Source of the DNA: Caulobacter sp. CCH9-E1
GTDB lineage: Bacteria; Pseudomonadota; Alphaproteobacteria; Caulobacterales; Caulobacteraceae
Reading direction: 5' to 3'
DNA: 23,972 nucleotides
Assembly (NCBI RefSeq): GCF_001556515.1
Contig: NZ_LSJA01000248.1
Span: 1 to 23,972 of the forward strand
Part shown: positions 23,240 to 23,972 of the stretch, piece by piece
Position numbering within the stretch: position 1 is the stretch's first letter
Layout: each line of letters starts with the position of its first letter
Made by a program: the position numbers and the translations under genes
Notes under the pieces: generated by a model
Databases searched by the model: none
What the model saw: only the letters and a program-made list of their open reading frames with translations
Told to the model about the DNA's origin: nothing

Positions 23240-23716
23240 TCAGGCGGCCTGGGCGAGCAGCGCGGCGTCCTGGCTGGTCAACAGTCGGGGCAGGTCGAAG
23301 ATCACGACGAAGCCATGGTCTCGCCGGACGACCCCTTTGATGTAGTCCGACCGCCACGGCACGCCGATGTCCGGCGCGTCCTCGATCTGCTCGGGCTCGA
23401 ACGTCGCCACCTCGATGACCCGGTCGGCGACCAGGCCCAGGGACAGGATGCGATCCTCGATCGGCACGTCCAGCACCAGGATCCGCGTCGCCAGGTCCGG
23501 CGTCACGCGCGGCAGTCCCAGCTTGGCGCGCAAGTCCAGGGTCGGCGTGCCCCGCCCCCGCACATCGGTCAGCCCCAGCAGATAGGCGGGGCCTTCCGGC
23601 AGGGCGGAGGGCGCGCTGTAGTCCAGGATCTCGCGCACGAAGGCCACCGGCACGGCGAACACCTCGGCGCCCAGGCCCAGGGTCACGCACTGCCGCTCAA
23701 GGAAGACTTTACTCAC
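23240..23716 (-). CDS. cheW: Chemotaxis coupling protein
   Basis: A 158-aa CheW that links receptors to the CheA kinase. It shows the CheW fold order: FLERQCVTLGLGAEVFAVPVAFVREIL, PEGPAYLLGLTDVRGRGTPTLDLRAKLGLP (the conserved GL..RG..P..DLR core), LVLDVPIEDRILSLGLVADRVIEVATF and YIKGVVRRDHGFVVIFDLPRLL. The GTG start at 23716 overlaps the stop of the upstream MCP gene (GTGA), so it is translationally coupled to that receptor. The length is normal. Confidence 0.95.
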   Translation of the reverse strand: MSKVFLERQCVTLGLGAEVFAVPVAFVREILDYSAPSALPEGPAYLLGLTDVRGRGTPTLDLRAKLGLPRVTPDLATRILVLDVPIEDRILSLGLVADRVIEVATFEPEQIEDAPDIGVPWRSDYIKGVVRRDHGFVVIFDLPRLLTSQDAALLAQAA

Positions 23717-23972
23717 GCGACATACTCCCTGAACTCGCCGTCCTGGTCGTCAGGACCGCCGTTGGTCAGGTCCAGCGCGAAGCCCGCGGCGCGCGCCTGC
23801 TGGACCGCGACCGGAGCCCGGGGCGGAGTTTTCGACTTGGCCGGAGCCTTGGCGACCGGCGTGGGGCGGCGAGCCGGCGCGCGGGCAGGCGCACGGCGAT
23901 CCTGGCCGTTGCTTTCCGTGCGGAAGTAGGAGATCGAGGTCTGCAGCTCCTCGGCCTGGGCGGCCAGCTCCT
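23713..23972 (-). CDS. Methyl-accepting chemotaxis protein, C-terminal end only
   Basis: The gene runs off the window; only the last 85 codons are visible. They begin ELAAQAEELQTSISYFRTES, the usual end of the MCP cytoplasmic coiled coil, followed by a flexible Pro/Ala/Arg-rich tail (RRAPARAPARRPTPVAKAPA) and ending GPDDQDGEFREYVA. Acidic-aromatic C-terminal peptides on long linkers tether CheR or CheB in some receptors; EFREY is a possible example. It is the first visible gene of the mcp-cheW-cheR-cheB operon. The receptor's ligand domain is outside the window. Confidence 0.88.
   Translation of the reverse strand, partial: ELAAQAEELQTSISYFRTESNGQDRRAPARAPARRPTPVAKAPAKSKTPPRAPVAVQQARAAGFALDLTNGGPDDQDGEFREYVA

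Noticed and set aside
23187..23690. 454-aa version of CheR
   Set aside because: The extension lies within cheW in another frame and lacks any domain; the GTG at 23186 with a Shine-Dalgarno gives the normal CheR length.

Overview
The window is high-GC DNA of alphaproteobacterial type, most likely Caulobacter or a close relative. This rests on codon use, the tRNA-Arg(CCT), the che gene order and the polysaccharide genes; no species is proven. It has three parts.

(1) Left flank, 1-2130. This is mobile-element debris: a 5'-truncated IS6-type transposase, and the last ~400 codons of an Rhs repeat protein (minus strand) followed one base later by a small three-helix membrane protein that sits where an immunity gene would.

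(2) Integrated element, ~2131-10767 (about 8.6 kb). It is bounded by a 20-bp direct repeat (19/20 identical) of the 3' end of tRNA-Arg(CCT), which lies intact at 10753-10829 on the minus strand. Its composition is clearly more AT-rich than the flanks. It reads as an integrative and mobilizable element: a HTH replication-initiator-like gene with four iteron-like repeats inside the coding sequence, a MobV (Mob_Pre) relaxase with a candidate oriT just upstream, a tyrosine integrase facing the tRNA, and two small uncharacterised genes translationally coupled to the integrase. The cargo is a two-gene minus-strand operon: an alpha/beta-hydrolase fused to a P-loop NTPase, coupled by a 4-bp overlap to an AAA_35-like ATPase with TPR-like repeats. 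The lipase-like effector, two NTPases and position on a mobile element make this the best candidate for an undescribed (probably anti-phage or anti-plasmid) system. A large concentric palindrome lies between the cargo operon and the divergent 239-aa gene and ends in that gene's start codon.

(3) Right flank, 10830-23972, ordinary chromosome. A tight seven-gene minus-strand operon (19190 to 10908) encodes an ABC-2 polysaccharide exporter (permease and a short ATPase without the Wzt C-terminal domain), a SAM methyltransferase, a WbsX/RgpF two-domain glycan enzyme, two GT61 glycosyltransferases and a secreted phytase/esterase-like protein: an O-antigen or capsule locus using ABC-dependent export. 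Divergent from it is a soluble protein with a degenerate MCP signalling tip. This converges on a minus-strand chemotaxis operon: mcp (3' end only), cheW, cheR, cheB. A hairpin at 21182-21217 probably separates the two convergent units.
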